Part shown: piece after piece, positions 1-8,547 of the stretch
How positions within the stretch are numbered: position 1 is the first letter of the stretch
Layout of the letters: each line of letters begins with the position of its first letter
Assembly: GCA_041071465.1 (NCBI GenBank)
Contig: CP163498.1
Span: 2,932,001 to 2,996,000 of the forward strand
Length of the DNA stretch: 64,000 nt
Direction: 5' to 3'
Source: Pseudomonas putida
GTDB lineage: Bacteria > Pseudomonadota > Gammaproteobacteria > Pseudomonadales > Pseudomonadaceae
The notes under the pieces: generated by a model
Databases searched by the model: none
Seen by the model: the letters and a program-made list of their open reading frames with translations, nothing else
Told to the model about the DNA's origin: nothing
Position numbers and translations under genes: made by a program

Positions 1-1228
1 ACAGCAGTTCGCCAATGGTTGGAGCGGGAAGATCGAGCTGACCCACTCCGAAAACAAGTTCGATGAAGTCTTCAACTACGTAAACGGTGGCCTCAACCCG
101 GACGGAAGCGGCACCACTCAGTTGCCCGTGCGTTTCTCTGGTATCCCGCGCCAGAACAACATCGATGCCTACCTGACCGGCCCGTTCGGCCTGTTGGGCC
201 GCGAGCACGAGTTGATCGCCGGTGTGACCTTGTCCAACTACTACGAGAACGTGCCAAGCTATGGCGGCTGGAAGTACGACTATTCCGGCTCTCCGGCCGG
301 GGCGATCGACAACCTGCTGAACTGGAACGGCAACTCGGTAAAACCGGAATTCAACGTCACTGGCAAATCCACTAACGACGAAACCCAATACGCCGCTTAT
401 CTCGCCACGCGCCTGCATGCCACCGACGCTCTCAGTATCTTGCTGGGTAGCCGCGTGATCGACTGGCATCGTGAGATCGAGGACAAACCCTACAACGCAG
501 AAAAAACCAAGACCAAAGAGTCGGAGACCGGCGTCTACATTCCGTATGCCGGCGTAGTGTATGACGTCAACGATACGTGGTCGCTGTATGCCAGCTATAC
601 GAAAATCTTCAACCCTCAGTCGTCCTGGGTTCGCGACATCAACAACAAACCACTGGACCCGATGGAAGGCACCGGTTATGAAGTTGGTATCAAGGGCAGC
701 CACTTCGATGGCAAGCTGAACTCCAGCGTCGCGCTGTTCAAGATCGAGCAGGACAACCTGGCGATCTGGATCGATACCCCAGGCGGCAACACGTACAAGT
801 CAGAACAGGGCACCACTACCAAGGGCGCTGAATTTACCCTGGATGGAGAACTGGCTGAAGGCTGGCAGGCATCTGCCGGTTATGCCTATGCAGTCAGCAC
901 CGACGCTGACGACCAACGTATCGTTACTACCCTGCCTCGCCACAGTCTGAAGACCTTCACCAGCTATCGCCTGCCGGGCATCTTGAACAAGGTCACCCTT
1001 GGCGGCGGTGTGAACTGGCAGAGTAAAACCGGTGCCGACCTGCACACCTTCACTCAGGGCAGCTATGCCGTCACCAACCTCTTGGCGCGCTACGACTTCA
1101 ACCAACACCTGAGTGCGTCTGTGAACCTGAACAACGTGTTCGACCGCGAGTACCTCAGCTATGCCGGCGACCACGGTATGTACGGTGCGCCAAGAAACAT
1201 CATGACGGGTATCAAGTACAACTTCTGA
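1..1228 (+). CDS. TonB-dependent siderophore receptor, C-terminal part (5' end outside window)
   Basis: The reading frame is open from base 2 to the TGA at 1226-1228, so this is the last ~408 residues of an outer-membrane receptor whose N-terminus lies left of the window. The visible part is beta-barrel: alternating aromatic strands, the phrase 'YASYTKIFNPQ' typical of siderophore receptors, 'SVNLNNVFDREY' near the end, and a terminal Phe as expected for an outer-membrane barrel. It most resembles the FpvA/FoxA-type receptors and is clearly related to the next gene (1439-3883), which lies convergent to it 210 bp away. The 'TTKGAEFTLDGELAEGW' strand has a near copy there. The substrate cannot be told from this part. 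No frame break is seen. Confidence 0.93.
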   Translation, partial: QQFANGWSGKIELTHSENKFDEVFNYVNGGLNPDGSGTTQLPVRFSGIPRQNNIDAYLTGPFGLLGREHELIAGVTLSNYYENVPSYGGWKYDYSGSPAGAIDNLLNWNGNSVKPEFNVTGKSTNDETQYAAYLATRLHATDALSILLGSRVIDWHREIEDKPYNAEKTKTKESETGVYIPYAGVVYDVNDTWSLYASYTKIFNPQSSWVRDINNKPLDPMEGTGYEVGIKGSHFDGKLNSSVALFKIEQDNLAIWIDTPGGNTYKSEQGTTTKGAEFTLDGELAEGWQASAGYAYAVSTDADDQRIVTTLPRHSLKTFTSYRLPGILNKVTLGGGVNWQSKTGADLHTFTQGSYAVTNLLARYDFNQHLSASVNLNNVFDREYLSYAGDHGMYGAPRNIMTGIKYNF

Positions 1229-1438
1229 CTTGTGCCCTTGAGGGAGGCTGGGGCTGCTGCGCAGCCCATCGCAGGCAACCCAGCGCCTACAGCGATTGTG
1301 TGGGTGTTTGAGTTCTGCGCAAGGCCGCTGCTGGGCGATGCCACGGTAAGCACGGAACCTGTAGGAGCAGCACAAGGCTGCTCTTACCGGGTGACGCGAT
1401 AGCCTGGGTGATGGCCAGGCCCCTGGCCCGCGCTGGCC

Positions 1439-3883
1439 TCAGAAGTCCCAGCGAGTAGTGACCATGACGTTGCGCGGTTCGCCGTAAATGGCCGAGTTAT
1501 AGAAGCCGACGTTGGTGTAGTAATACTTGTCGAAGATGTTGTTGAGGTTGACGGTCGCCGACAGGTTCGGGGTGATCTGGTAGCGGGTCATCAGGTCCAC
1601 CACCCAGTAGGATTCTTGCGTAACGTCCTCGTTCATGCCCTTGGGGCTGTTCCAGATCTGCTGCCAGGCCTTGTTCTGCCAACGCGCACCACCGCCAAGG
1701 GTGATCTTGTCCAGGTCACCGGTGAGTTTGTAGGTGGTGTAGAGGCTTAGCTGGTCTTCGGGCTCGAAGGTGGAGAGCTTCACGTCGTTGCTGTCGCGCA
1801 CCACCTTGTGGGTGTAGCCGCCCTGCACCTGCCAGCCCGGGGCCAGCTCGCCGGACACTTCCAGCTCGTAGCCTTTGGTGGTCGCCTTGCTGCCCTTGAA
1901 CGCGTAGTTGGGCGGGGTAGGGGTCTGGTTGTTGTAGGCGTCATCCGGCACCGAGCGGTTGCTTTCCTTGACCTCGAAGTAGGCCAGGCTGGCGTTCAGG
2001 CGGCCGTCGAAAAACTCGCTCTTGATGCCGATTTCGTAGTTTTCGCCTTCATCCGGCTCGATCAGTTTGTTGTCGCGGTCGCGGTTGTAGTTTTCCTGGG
2101 GCATGAACACGTCGGTGTAGCTGGCGTAGACCGAGAAATTTTCGTTCAGGTCGTAGATGGCGCCGGCATAGGGAATGAAGCGCCCGGACTCGGTGTAGGT
2201 CGGGGTCAGGCCGGTCAGGCTGTAGTTGACCACGCGGCCACCCAGCAGCACTTTCAGGTCGTCGGTCACGTTCAGGCGGGTGGTGAGGTACACGCCGGTC
2301 TGGCGGATGACATCGTCGGTGCGCTGCGACACCGGACCCCAGTCGGGCTTGGGCAGGTTGCCGTGCCAGTTGTTGTAGTCCACCCGGTTCGGCACCGAGA
2401 AGGTTTCGTCCCAGTAACCCTTGCCGCTCCAGTGGGCCTTGCTGATCGAGCCGCCCAGTACCAGGTCATGCTCGCGGCCGAGCATGCTGAACGGGCCGCT
2501 CACGTAAAGGTCAGCCGAGTCGCTTGTGGTGTCGCCCTTGTAGCGTTGTGCGTTGATTTCAGCGCTGCCGTCGGGCTGCGGCTGGTCGAATTGGATGGCG
2601 CCCATTTGCGCATCGTAGCCGTTGTACTTGTGGTCCAGTTGCAGCTTGGTCACCCAGCCGTCACCCAGGTCGTGTTCCAGGGTGGCGAACACCGTGCGGG
2701 TGTATTGCTGCCAGCTGCTCCAGTCGGTCGAGTTGCTGAACGAGCGCTTGGCGTCGTTGCGCTCGCCCTTGGAATTGAGCAGCGGGAAGCTGCCAGACCA
2801 GGTGGAACCCTTGGGGTCGTTGTCCTGGTAGTCGGCGCCTACCGTCAGCAGCGTGTCAGGTGACAGGTCGAACTCGAGGATGCCGTAGAACACCGAGTTC
2901 TGGCTCGAGTAGCGGTCGATGAACGAATGCTTGTCCTGATAGGCGGCCACGGCCCGGCCGCGAACGTTGCCGGTTTCGGTCAGCGGGCCGCTGACATCCA
3001 GTTCGCTGCGGTAGTTGTCCCACGAGCCTGCACCCAGGGTGGCGTGGCCCTGGAAGTCGGCGGTGGGCTTTTTGCGTACCAGGTTGATGGTGCCGCCCAG
3101 CGAGCCTGCGCCGCTGAGTAGGCCGGATGCGCCCTTGAGCACTTCGATACGGTCGTAGATCGCCATGTCGCTCAGGGTGTTGCCTGCCGAGTAGGCGACG
3201 TTGCGCACGGCGGAGGGGATGCCGTCGTACTGGAAGTTGTTGATCGAGAAACCGCGCGAATAGTAGTTGGTGCGATCAGTGTCGTAAGCCGACACGGTAA
3301 TACCTGGGGTGTGGCGCATGACTGCGTCGACAGTGTTGAGGGCAAAGTCATCCATGTGCTGACGAGTGACCACGCTGATCGACTGCGGGGTTTCCCTGGG
3401 TTTCAGCACCAGGCGGGTGGCCGTGGCGATGGTGCCGGGCGTGTAGGACCCCGTGCCTTCGGTGACGGTGCCCAGCTGGTTGCTGATGATGTTGGTTGCA
3501 CTCAACTCCAGGGCGCCACCACTGTCGGCAACGACCTCCACCGTATAGTTGCCACCGCTATTGAGTGCCCGAAGGCCAGTACCCGCCAGCAGCTGGGCCA
3601 GGCCCTCGTCAATGTCATAGCTGCCATTGAGCCCAGCGCTGCGCTTGCCGGCGGTCAGCTGGGCGTCGGCAGAAAGCAGGATGCCGGCCTCGCTCGCGAA
3701 GCGGTTCAACGCCTGATCCAGGCCGCCGGCGGGGATGGCGTAACTGCGTGATTGCTCGCTGGCGCCAGCCGATGTTGCGGGCAGCGCCACTAGAAGGGGG
3801 CTGCTGCAAAGCAAGCCGGCAAACAGGGTGTGACGAACCGCAAGGCTCAATCGAGAACGGGGTGTTGTGGGCAGATACGGCAT
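1439..3883 (-). CDS. TonB-dependent siderophore receptor with STN signalling domain
   Basis: Outer-membrane ferric-siderophore receptor of about 814 residues. The ATG at 3883 is preferred to an upstream in-frame ATG at 3979 because AGAGGAAC lies just before it and a signal peptide ('LFAGLLCSSPLLVALPATSA') follows directly. After the signal peptide comes an STN (secretin/TonB N-terminal) domain ('YAIPAGGLDQALNRFASEAG'), which contacts FecR in cell-surface signalling, then a plug ('RETPQSISVVTRQHM', 'RIEVLKGASGLLSGAGSLGG') and a 22-strand type barrel ending in Phe ('TTRWDF'). It is the third gene of a FecI-FecR-receptor locus on the minus strand, 128 bp after fecR, and its transcription probably depends on that sigma factor. 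The barrel is FpvA-like, suggesting a pyoverdine- or ferrioxamine-type ligand, but this is inference. Confidence 0.93.
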   Translation of the reverse strand: MPYLPTTPRSRLSLAVRHTLFAGLLCSSPLLVALPATSAGASEQSRSYAIPAGGLDQALNRFASEAGILLSADAQLTAGKRSAGLNGSYDIDEGLAQLLAGTGLRALNSGGNYTVEVVADSGGALELSATNIISNQLGTVTEGTGSYTPGTIATATRLVLKPRETPQSISVVTRQHMDDFALNTVDAVMRHTPGITVSAYDTDRTNYYSRGFSINNFQYDGIPSAVRNVAYSAGNTLSDMAIYDRIEVLKGASGLLSGAGSLGGTINLVRKKPTADFQGHATLGAGSWDNYRSELDVSGPLTETGNVRGRAVAAYQDKHSFIDRYSSQNSVFYGILEFDLSPDTLLTVGADYQDNDPKGSTWSGSFPLLNSKGERNDAKRSFSNSTDWSSWQQYTRTVFATLEHDLGDGWVTKLQLDHKYNGYDAQMGAIQFDQPQPDGSAEINAQRYKGDTTSDSADLYVSGPFSMLGREHDLVLGGSISKAHWSGKGYWDETFSVPNRVDYNNWHGNLPKPDWGPVSQRTDDVIRQTGVYLTTRLNVTDDLKVLLGGRVVNYSLTGLTPTYTESGRFIPYAGAIYDLNENFSVYASYTDVFMPQENYNRDRDNKLIEPDEGENYEIGIKSEFFDGRLNASLAYFEVKESNRSVPDDAYNNQTPTPPNYAFKGSKATTKGYELEVSGELAPGWQVQGGYTHKVVRDSNDVKLSTFEPEDQLSLYTTYKLTGDLDKITLGGGARWQNKAWQQIWNSPKGMNEDVTQESYWVVDLMTRYQITPNLSATVNLNNIFDKYYYTNVGFYNSAIYGEPRNVMVTTRWDF

Positions 3884-4011
3884 TCTGACTGTTCCTCTTG
3901 AGAATGCTTCTTGGTTAAATTCAAGAGGTATCCCGGACGAGTCGGCAAAACCGACAACGGGCAGCAGCGTTTTTTTCATTCATTGCCGTTGCAGCACTTG
4001 GGTAACGCTGG

Positions 4012-4968
4012 TCATGCGGGACTGATGGTGGTCCAAAAACGTGTCAGGCGGTGTACTTTTACCGGTAGGGATTGCTCTAGCGCTGTAAGTACGCGATCGG
4101 TGTCTGCCAGCGGAAAAACGCCTGTTAGCGGCAGGGCGGCGACGGCAGGGTCGCAGCGCAGCACACCGGCCCGATGGCGAGACAGTTCTGCGGTGAACTG
4201 CCCGAGGGGCATGCGCTCGGCGATCAGCCGACCTTCGTGCCAGGCGATGGCGTTGAGATTCGCGGGTGCGATGTCACCGATCTGGGTGGTGGAAAACCAG
4301 CAACCTTGTCCGGCTTGCAGGCGTATGGCGCGAGCCTGACGCGGGCGCAGTTCCAGTTCGCCCTCAAACAGGTCGACCTGGCATTTATCGTCATGTTGGT
4401 ACACGGAAAAGCGCGTGCCGAGTGCCAGGACATCCCCGGCTATGGTGTCCACGATCAGTGGGCGTTGCGCGGGGTCATGGCCGCTGTCGAGCAGCAACTC
4501 CCCAGCGAGCAGGCGAATGCGGCGCTCGCTTGCGCTGAACTGGATATCAACCGCGCTACCGCTGTTCAAGCCAAGCCGGCTGCCATCGGCCAACGTGCGC
4601 TGCAGGCGCTCACCCGTGCCGCTGCGCAGATCTGCCATGGCCTCGCGCCAAGGCAATTGCGATTGGACGATGTAACCGCTGCCGCCAGCCAAAAGCAGGG
4701 CGCTGAGCAGTTTTAGCGTCTGTCGACGGCGCGCGTCAGGCTGCTCCCGTAGCACGGCCAGCGCGGTATCCGCTGACACACCGCTCAGGGTATGTTGCAG
4801 GTGCTCCAGGCGCTGCCACGCACGGGCATGTTCCGGGTCCGCATTTCGCCACTCAGCAAAGCGACGCTGTTGTGCTTTGTCCAGCTCGCCGCTCCATTGC
4901 AGCATTAACCAATGGCTGGCCTGTTCGACGATGGTTGCGGCGATGGGCGTTTCGTTGGAAGTTTTCAT
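4012..4968 (-). CDS. FecR family anti-sigma factor / sigma regulator
   Basis: Inner-membrane regulator of 318 residues that relays receptor occupancy to the partner sigma factor. The N-terminal DUF4880 domain (about residues 10-55, 'ASHWLMLQWSGELDKAQQ', 'FAEWRNADPEHARAW') binds the sigma factor in the cytoplasm. One hydrophobic segment ('LKLLSALLLAGGSGYIV') follows, then the periplasmic FecR domain beginning 'GTGERLQRTLADGSRLGLN' and a C-terminal STN-like region ('LTGVFPLADTDRVL'). Its ATG overlaps the sigma stop (ATGA, 4965-4968), implying translational coupling. The receptor follows 128 bp downstream. Confidence 0.92.
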   Translation of the reverse strand: MKTSNETPIAATIVEQASHWLMLQWSGELDKAQQRRFAEWRNADPEHARAWQRLEHLQHTLSGVSADTALAVLREQPDARRRQTLKLLSALLLAGGSGYIVQSQLPWREAMADLRSGTGERLQRTLADGSRLGLNSGSAVDIQFSASERRIRLLAGELLLDSGHDPAQRPLIVDTIAGDVLALGTRFSVYQHDDKCQVDLFEGELELRPRQARAIRLQAGQGCWFSTTQIGDIAPANLNAIAWHEGRLIAERMPLGQFTAELSRHRAGVLRCDPAVAALPLTGVFPLADTDRVLTALEQSLPVKVHRLTRFWTTISPA

Positions 4969-5471
4969 TCGGCGTACAGCACCTGATAGCAGGCGGTGAT
5001 GGCGCGCAGCATGTACTTTTGTACCGAGCTGACACTGACTTCGAGGCGTTCGGCGATTTGGCTATAGGTCAGCCCTTCAAACTGCGACAGCAGGAACGCC
5101 TCGCGCACCTTCGCCGGCATGCTGTCGAGCATGGCGTCGATCTGCATCAGGGTTTCGATCACGATGGCGCGGGTTTCCAGCGACGGGCTTTCTGGTTCGG
5201 GGAGGGCGGCCAGGCTCTCCAGGTAAGCGTGCTTGATCCGTTGGCGACGCCATTGGTCTATGACCAGGTTGCGGGCGATCTGGGCCAGGAAACGGCGGCC
5301 GTCGTTCTGCTCTGGCAGGCGTCGCGTTACCAGCAGGCGCAGGAAAGTGTCCTGGGCAATATCCGCAGCCCGTTCTCGATCACCAAGGCGCAGACGTAGC
5401 CAACCTTGCAGCCAGCCGTGGTGGTCGCGATAAAGGCTGTCGAGGGGTTGCAACGGGGCATCAGTGGGCAC
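4965..5471 (-). CDS. FecI-type ECF sigma factor
   Basis: Extracytoplasmic-function sigma factor of 168 residues. Region 2 is seen in 'LYRDHHGWLQGWLRLRLGD' and 'AADIAQDTFLRLL', and the region 4 helix-turn-helix in 'FEGLTYSQIAERLEVSVSS'. It should direct RNA polymerase to the receptor promoter when FecR signals that a ferric siderophore is bound. It is first in a fecI-fecR-receptor locus and overlaps fecR by four bases. A weak Fur-box candidate lies 27-47 bp upstream, so repression by iron is likely. Confidence 0.93.
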   Translation of the reverse strand: MPTDAPLQPLDSLYRDHHGWLQGWLRLRLGDRERAADIAQDTFLRLLVTRRLPEQNDGRRFLAQIARNLVIDQWRRQRIKHAYLESLAALPEPESPSLETRAIVIETLMQIDAMLDSMPAKVREAFLLSQFEGLTYSQIAERLEVSVSSVQKYMLRAITACYQVLYAE

Positions 5472-5497
5472 GTTCCTCTTCCCGTCAATTGGCCGCA

Positions 5498-5518
5498 GAT
5501 AAGAATCAGTTGCAATTG
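5498..5518 (-). promoter_or_regulatory. Candidate Fur box upstream of fecI
   Basis: GATAAGAATCAGTTGCAATTG on the plus strand. Only the GATAAGAAT half matches the GATAATGATAATCATTATC consensus well (about 9 of 19 in the best register), so this is a weak call that rests mainly on position before an iron-starvation sigma gene. Confidence 0.35.
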
Positions 5519-5561
5519 TAGGGGGGAAGAGGAAATTTGGAAACTGCCTTTGCCGGAATCG

Positions 5562-5594
5562 GCTGCACGACCTTCTGGCGATGGGTCGTGCAGC
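5562..5594 (-). terminator. Hairpin after the GntP permease gene
   Basis: A perfect 11-bp stem (GCTGCACGACC / GGTCGTGCAGC) with an 11-base loop lies 18 bases past the permease stop on the minus strand. There is no strong T-run, so it may terminate weakly or protect the 3' end. Confidence 0.45.
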
Positions 5595-5612
5595 TTGAGC
5601 AATGCCCCGGGA

Positions 5613-6998
5613 TCAATTCACAGTAATTGCCGCATTCAAGACCAGCACCACAATCAACCCGACCACCGCCACGATGGACTGCACCACCGAGATGGTCTTG
5701 GTGGCTTCGCCCATGGTCATCCCAAAGGACTCTTTCACCATCCAGAACCCTGCATGGTTCGCATAGTTGAAGAACAGCGAGCCACAGCCGATGGACAAGG
5801 CCAGCAACGGCAGGTTGAGGCTGGGGTCAGCACCTGCCAGCGGTGCCAGCAAGCCGGCAGCCCCAACGATACCTACCGTGGCGGAGCCGGTAGACACCGA
5901 AAGCAACATCGCGATCAACCACCCCAGCATCAAGGGCGGGAAGGCCGATTGCTGAGTCAGGTGCACAATGGCATCACCCACCTTGGCGCTGGTCAGCATC
6001 TCCTGAAAAGCCCCGCCGCCGGCGATGATCATGATGATCGAGGCGATAGGCTTGAGGCTTTTGCCCAGTGCATCGCGCAGGTGTTCGGCGTCACCGCCGC
6101 GCGCCAGTACCAGGCTGGCGCCGGCGAACAGCACGCCCAGCAACATGGCGATCAGCGGGTTGCCGAGGAAACTGGCCAGCTCCAGCAACGGGTTGCCCTT
6201 GGGTAGCAGCATCTCGGCGACGGCATGCACCAGCATCAGAATCGCCGGCAGCAACGCGGCCAGCATGCCGATCGCTACGCCGGGGCGGGGTTGATCGTCG
6301 GCTTTTTCAGCCAGGGTGAACTGGTCCAGCAAAGCCTGATCAGGCCGAGTGCTCATGCGCGGCGAAATGAACATGCCATACAGCGGGCCGCCCAGGATCA
6401 TTGCCGGGATAGCCGCCAGGAAGCCGTAAAGCATGGTGGGCCCAACCGAGGTCTTGAGCACCGCGATGGCGGTCAGGGGGCCAGGGTGCGGCGGTACCAT
6501 GCCGTGCATGGCAGCCAGCGCCGAAATCACCGGCACGCCTACATACACGTATGCAGAGCCCTTGAAGCGGGCCTTGCTTTCCAGCTTGCGCGCCACGCTG
6601 AAAATCAGCGGCAGCATGATCACCAGGCCCACTTCGAAAAACATGGGGATGCCAATGACGAAGGCAACCAACATCATGGCCCACGGAATCATGCGGTCCG
6701 AGGTGCGCTTGAGGATGACATCAGCGACCTGCTCGGTGACGCCAGCGTCAGCCAGAATTTTGCCGAGCATCGCGCCCAGGGCAATCACCACCCCGACGGC
6801 CCCCAGGGTTTTTCCGGCGCCGGTAAGCAAGTGGGAGACGATGCTGCCTGGCTCCATGCGGGTAGCGAAGCCCACCCCAATGGACACCACCAGCAAGGCC
6901 AGCAGCGGGTGCATCTTCAGGCGCGACACGATGAGTGCCACCAGCACCAGGACACTGACCAGCGCGGTCAGTAACAGCTGTATATCCAAGGGGGTCAT
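5613..6998 (-). CDS. GntP family permease (gluconate-type symporter)
   Basis: Inner-membrane permease of 461 residues with about 12-14 hydrophobic segments, including 'MLVAFVIGIPMFFEVGLVIM' and 'HGMVPPHPGPLTAIAVL', both hallmarks of the GntP family, and a C-terminal 'FFNYANHAGFWMVKESFGM'. Family members import gluconate or related sugar acids with protons. The gene is divergent from malate dehydrogenase across a 334-bp promoter region containing a perfect palindrome. Gluconate is the default guess; other hydroxy acids are possible since no sugar-acid kinase is adjacent. The length and motifs are complete. Confidence 0.9.
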   Translation of the reverse strand: MTPLDIQLLLTALVSVLVLVALIVSRLKMHPLLALLVVSIGVGFATRMEPGSIVSHLLTGAGKTLGAVGVVIALGAMLGKILADAGVTEQVADVILKRTSDRMIPWAMMLVAFVIGIPMFFEVGLVIMLPLIFSVARKLESKARFKGSAYVYVGVPVISALAAMHGMVPPHPGPLTAIAVLKTSVGPTMLYGFLAAIPAMILGGPLYGMFISPRMSTRPDQALLDQFTLAEKADDQPRPGVAIGMLAALLPAILMLVHAVAEMLLPKGNPLLELASFLGNPLIAMLLGVLFAGASLVLARGGDAEHLRDALGKSLKPIASIIMIIAGGGAFQEMLTSAKVGDAIVHLTQQSAFPPLMLGWLIAMLLSVSTGSATVGIVGAAGLLAPLAGADPSLNLPLLALSIGCGSLFFNYANHAGFWMVKESFGMTMGEATKTISVVQSIVAVVGLIVVLVLNAAITVN

Positions 6999-7332
6999 TC
7001 AGGCAGTCTCGGTTGGGCGGGCGCTTTAGCTGAAGGGGTGAATCCGAGGCGGGTGCACGCAGGGGCAGCACCGGGCGAAAAAGCATTGCAGGGCAGAGCA
7101 TTCATGGGGTGATTCACCTTGTTATTTGGTCATCTATATGAATCCTCTCAAAGTATTCGCGTTGCGGCGGGAGACTGTCAAGAGCAGGCAGTCGGGTCTT
7201 GGCGGGCGTGCCGATGCGGGTTGGCTCTGATGGCCAGGTATCGCCTTCGGGTGGCCTTTTGGCCCCAGCGGGCAATACTTCTTTCTATACGCAGGCGTGT
7301 TCCTGGTGGCGCGCGCCGCTGGGAGGTGTCTG
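6999..7332. promoter_or_regulatory. Divergent promoter region, permease / mdh, with palindrome at 7108-7118
   Basis: No gene is seen in these 334 bp. A perfect 11-bp palindrome GGTGATTCACC (7108-7118) lies between ATTCAT (7100-7105) and ATGAAT (7138-7143), which form an outer inverted repeat. This looks like an operator for a dimeric regulator. The rest has no convincing ORF with a ribosome binding site. Confidence 0.45.
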
Positions 7333-8262
7333 GTGAACAAATTGACAATCGTAGGTGCCGGCCTGGTCGGCGAGGCCGCGGCGCAGATCATTGCCCGGGA
7401 TGAGTTGTGCCGTGAGCTGGTGTTGATGGATGTGCAGGGCGAGCTGGCGCAGGGCAAAGCGCTGGACGTGTGGCAGGCCGCCGTGGAGTCTGGCTCGGAT
7501 ACCCGAGTCTACGGCGGGGCCAAGGCCGAAATGCTGGACGGTTCCGACCTGGTGGTGATTACGGCGGGCGTACCGCGCAAGCCCGGCCAGTCACGTCAGG
7601 ATGTGCTGAGCATCAACCTGCCGATACTGGATGGCATCATGACGGACATCAAACACCATGCCCCGGCAGCGACGGTATTGGTGGTGTCCAACCCGGTCGA
7701 CGTGCTGACCTATCGCGCCTGGAGCGTCAGCGGGCTGGGGCGCGACAAGGTGTTTGGGCAGGCGGGCGTGCTGGATACCGCACGCATGAAGTGTTTCATC
7801 GCCGAGCAAACCGGCTTTTCTGCCAAGGACATCACGGCGCTGGTGCTGGGGGGGCATGGCGACAGCATGGTGCCGCTGATGCGCTACTGCCAGATCGGCT
7901 CGGTGCCGCTGTCGCATTTTCTCTCCAGCGAGCAGATCGAGCAGATTGTCGAGCGAACTCGCAAAGGCGGCGGCGAGATTCTGGGCTTGAAGAAGATGGG
8001 CAGCGCCTGCGATGCACCGGGCGTGGCGATTGCACAGATGGTGGATGCCATCGCCAATGGGCGAAACCGCATTTTGCCGGCTGTGGCGATTCTGCAGGGT
8101 GAATATGGGCGCAAGGATATTGCCATGGGCGTGCCCTGTGTACTCGCAGACGAGGGGCTTGCGCGGGTGATCGAGTTGCCGCTGGATGCGCAGGAGCAGG
8201 CGATGTTCGACCAGTCTGCGGATCAGGTGGCGCGGGATATTGATGAGATGAAGGCTTTGTAA
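7333..8262 (+). CDS. mdh: Malate dehydrogenase, LDH-like family
   Basis: NAD-dependent interconversion of malate and oxaloacetate in the TCA cycle; 309 residues. The GTG at 7333 is chosen because GGGAGGTG lies 5-6 bases upstream and the protein then starts directly with the Rossmann motif ('MNKLTIVGAGLVGE', GxGxxG at 8-13), followed by Asp33 for NAD. Specificity is read from the mobile loop 'GVPRKPGQSRQD': Arg82 is the malate-type residue where lactate dehydrogenases have Gln. Arg88 and the catalytic His175 in 'GGHGDSMVP' are present, with the Asp148/Arg151 pair in 'LDTARMK'. Pseudomonads also use a quinone-linked malate oxidase, so this enzyme's role may depend on conditions. Confidence 0.9.
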   Translation: MNKLTIVGAGLVGEAAAQIIARDELCRELVLMDVQGELAQGKALDVWQAAVESGSDTRVYGGAKAEMLDGSDLVVITAGVPRKPGQSRQDVLSINLPILDGIMTDIKHHAPAATVLVVSNPVDVLTYRAWSVSGLGRDKVFGQAGVLDTARMKCFIAEQTGFSAKDITALVLGGHGDSMVPLMRYCQIGSVPLSHFLSSEQIEQIVERTRKGGGEILGLKKMGSACDAPGVAIAQMVDAIANGRNRILPAVAILQGEYGRKDIAMGVPCVLADEGLARVIELPLDAQEQAMFDQSADQVARDIDEMKAL

Positions 8263-8321
8263 GCGAGGGGCAGATCACGCGCCGCGCAGGTGGCGCTCGG
8301 TTTCTAGACCAAGCGCCACCC

Positions 8322-8508
8322 ATGACCAACGCCGCCGACGTTCCGCGCTCCAATTGCCCGTTCCCAGTGCTACAGCCCCAGGCCTCGAACTGGCGGCACT
8401 CTACCGTTTCCATCACGGCTGGATCCGCCAGTGGCTGCAGCGCAAGCTCGGCAATGCCCAGGATGCGGCGTGCAAGGCGCCCGTTGTAAATGAAAACCCT
8501 TATCGTTA
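8322..8508 (+). pseudogene. Relic of a FecI-type ECF sigma factor gene
   Basis: In the frame starting at 8384 the DNA reads 'LELAALYRFHHGWIRQWLQR' and then 'KLGNAQDAA', which matches the region 2 start of the FecI proteins in this window ('LYRDHHGWLQGWLRLRLGD', 'LYRGHHSWLRGWLFKRL'). Similarity stops after 'NAQDAA', where intact genes continue 'DLAQDTF', and the frame closes at 8508. A possible ATG at 8322 is in another frame, so the 5' end is also damaged. Only about 30 recognisable codons remain. It sits directly before an intact fecI and overlaps its candidate Fur box. Confidence 0.72.
8491..8505 (+). promoter_or_regulatory. Candidate Fur box before fecI
   Basis: TGAAAACCCTTATCG fits the 7-1-7 Fur pattern TGATAAT-N-ATTATCA at about 10 of 14 positions. 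It lies 42 bp before the sigma ATG at 8548. Confidence 0.5.
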
Positions 8509-8547
8509 AAGTCAGCGCCTTCTTCCCCCGCCCGGGTCGCCCCACGC

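Noticed and set aside
7333..8262. Lactate rather than malate dehydrogenase
   Set aside because: Arg82 in 'GVPRKPG' is the malate-specific residue.
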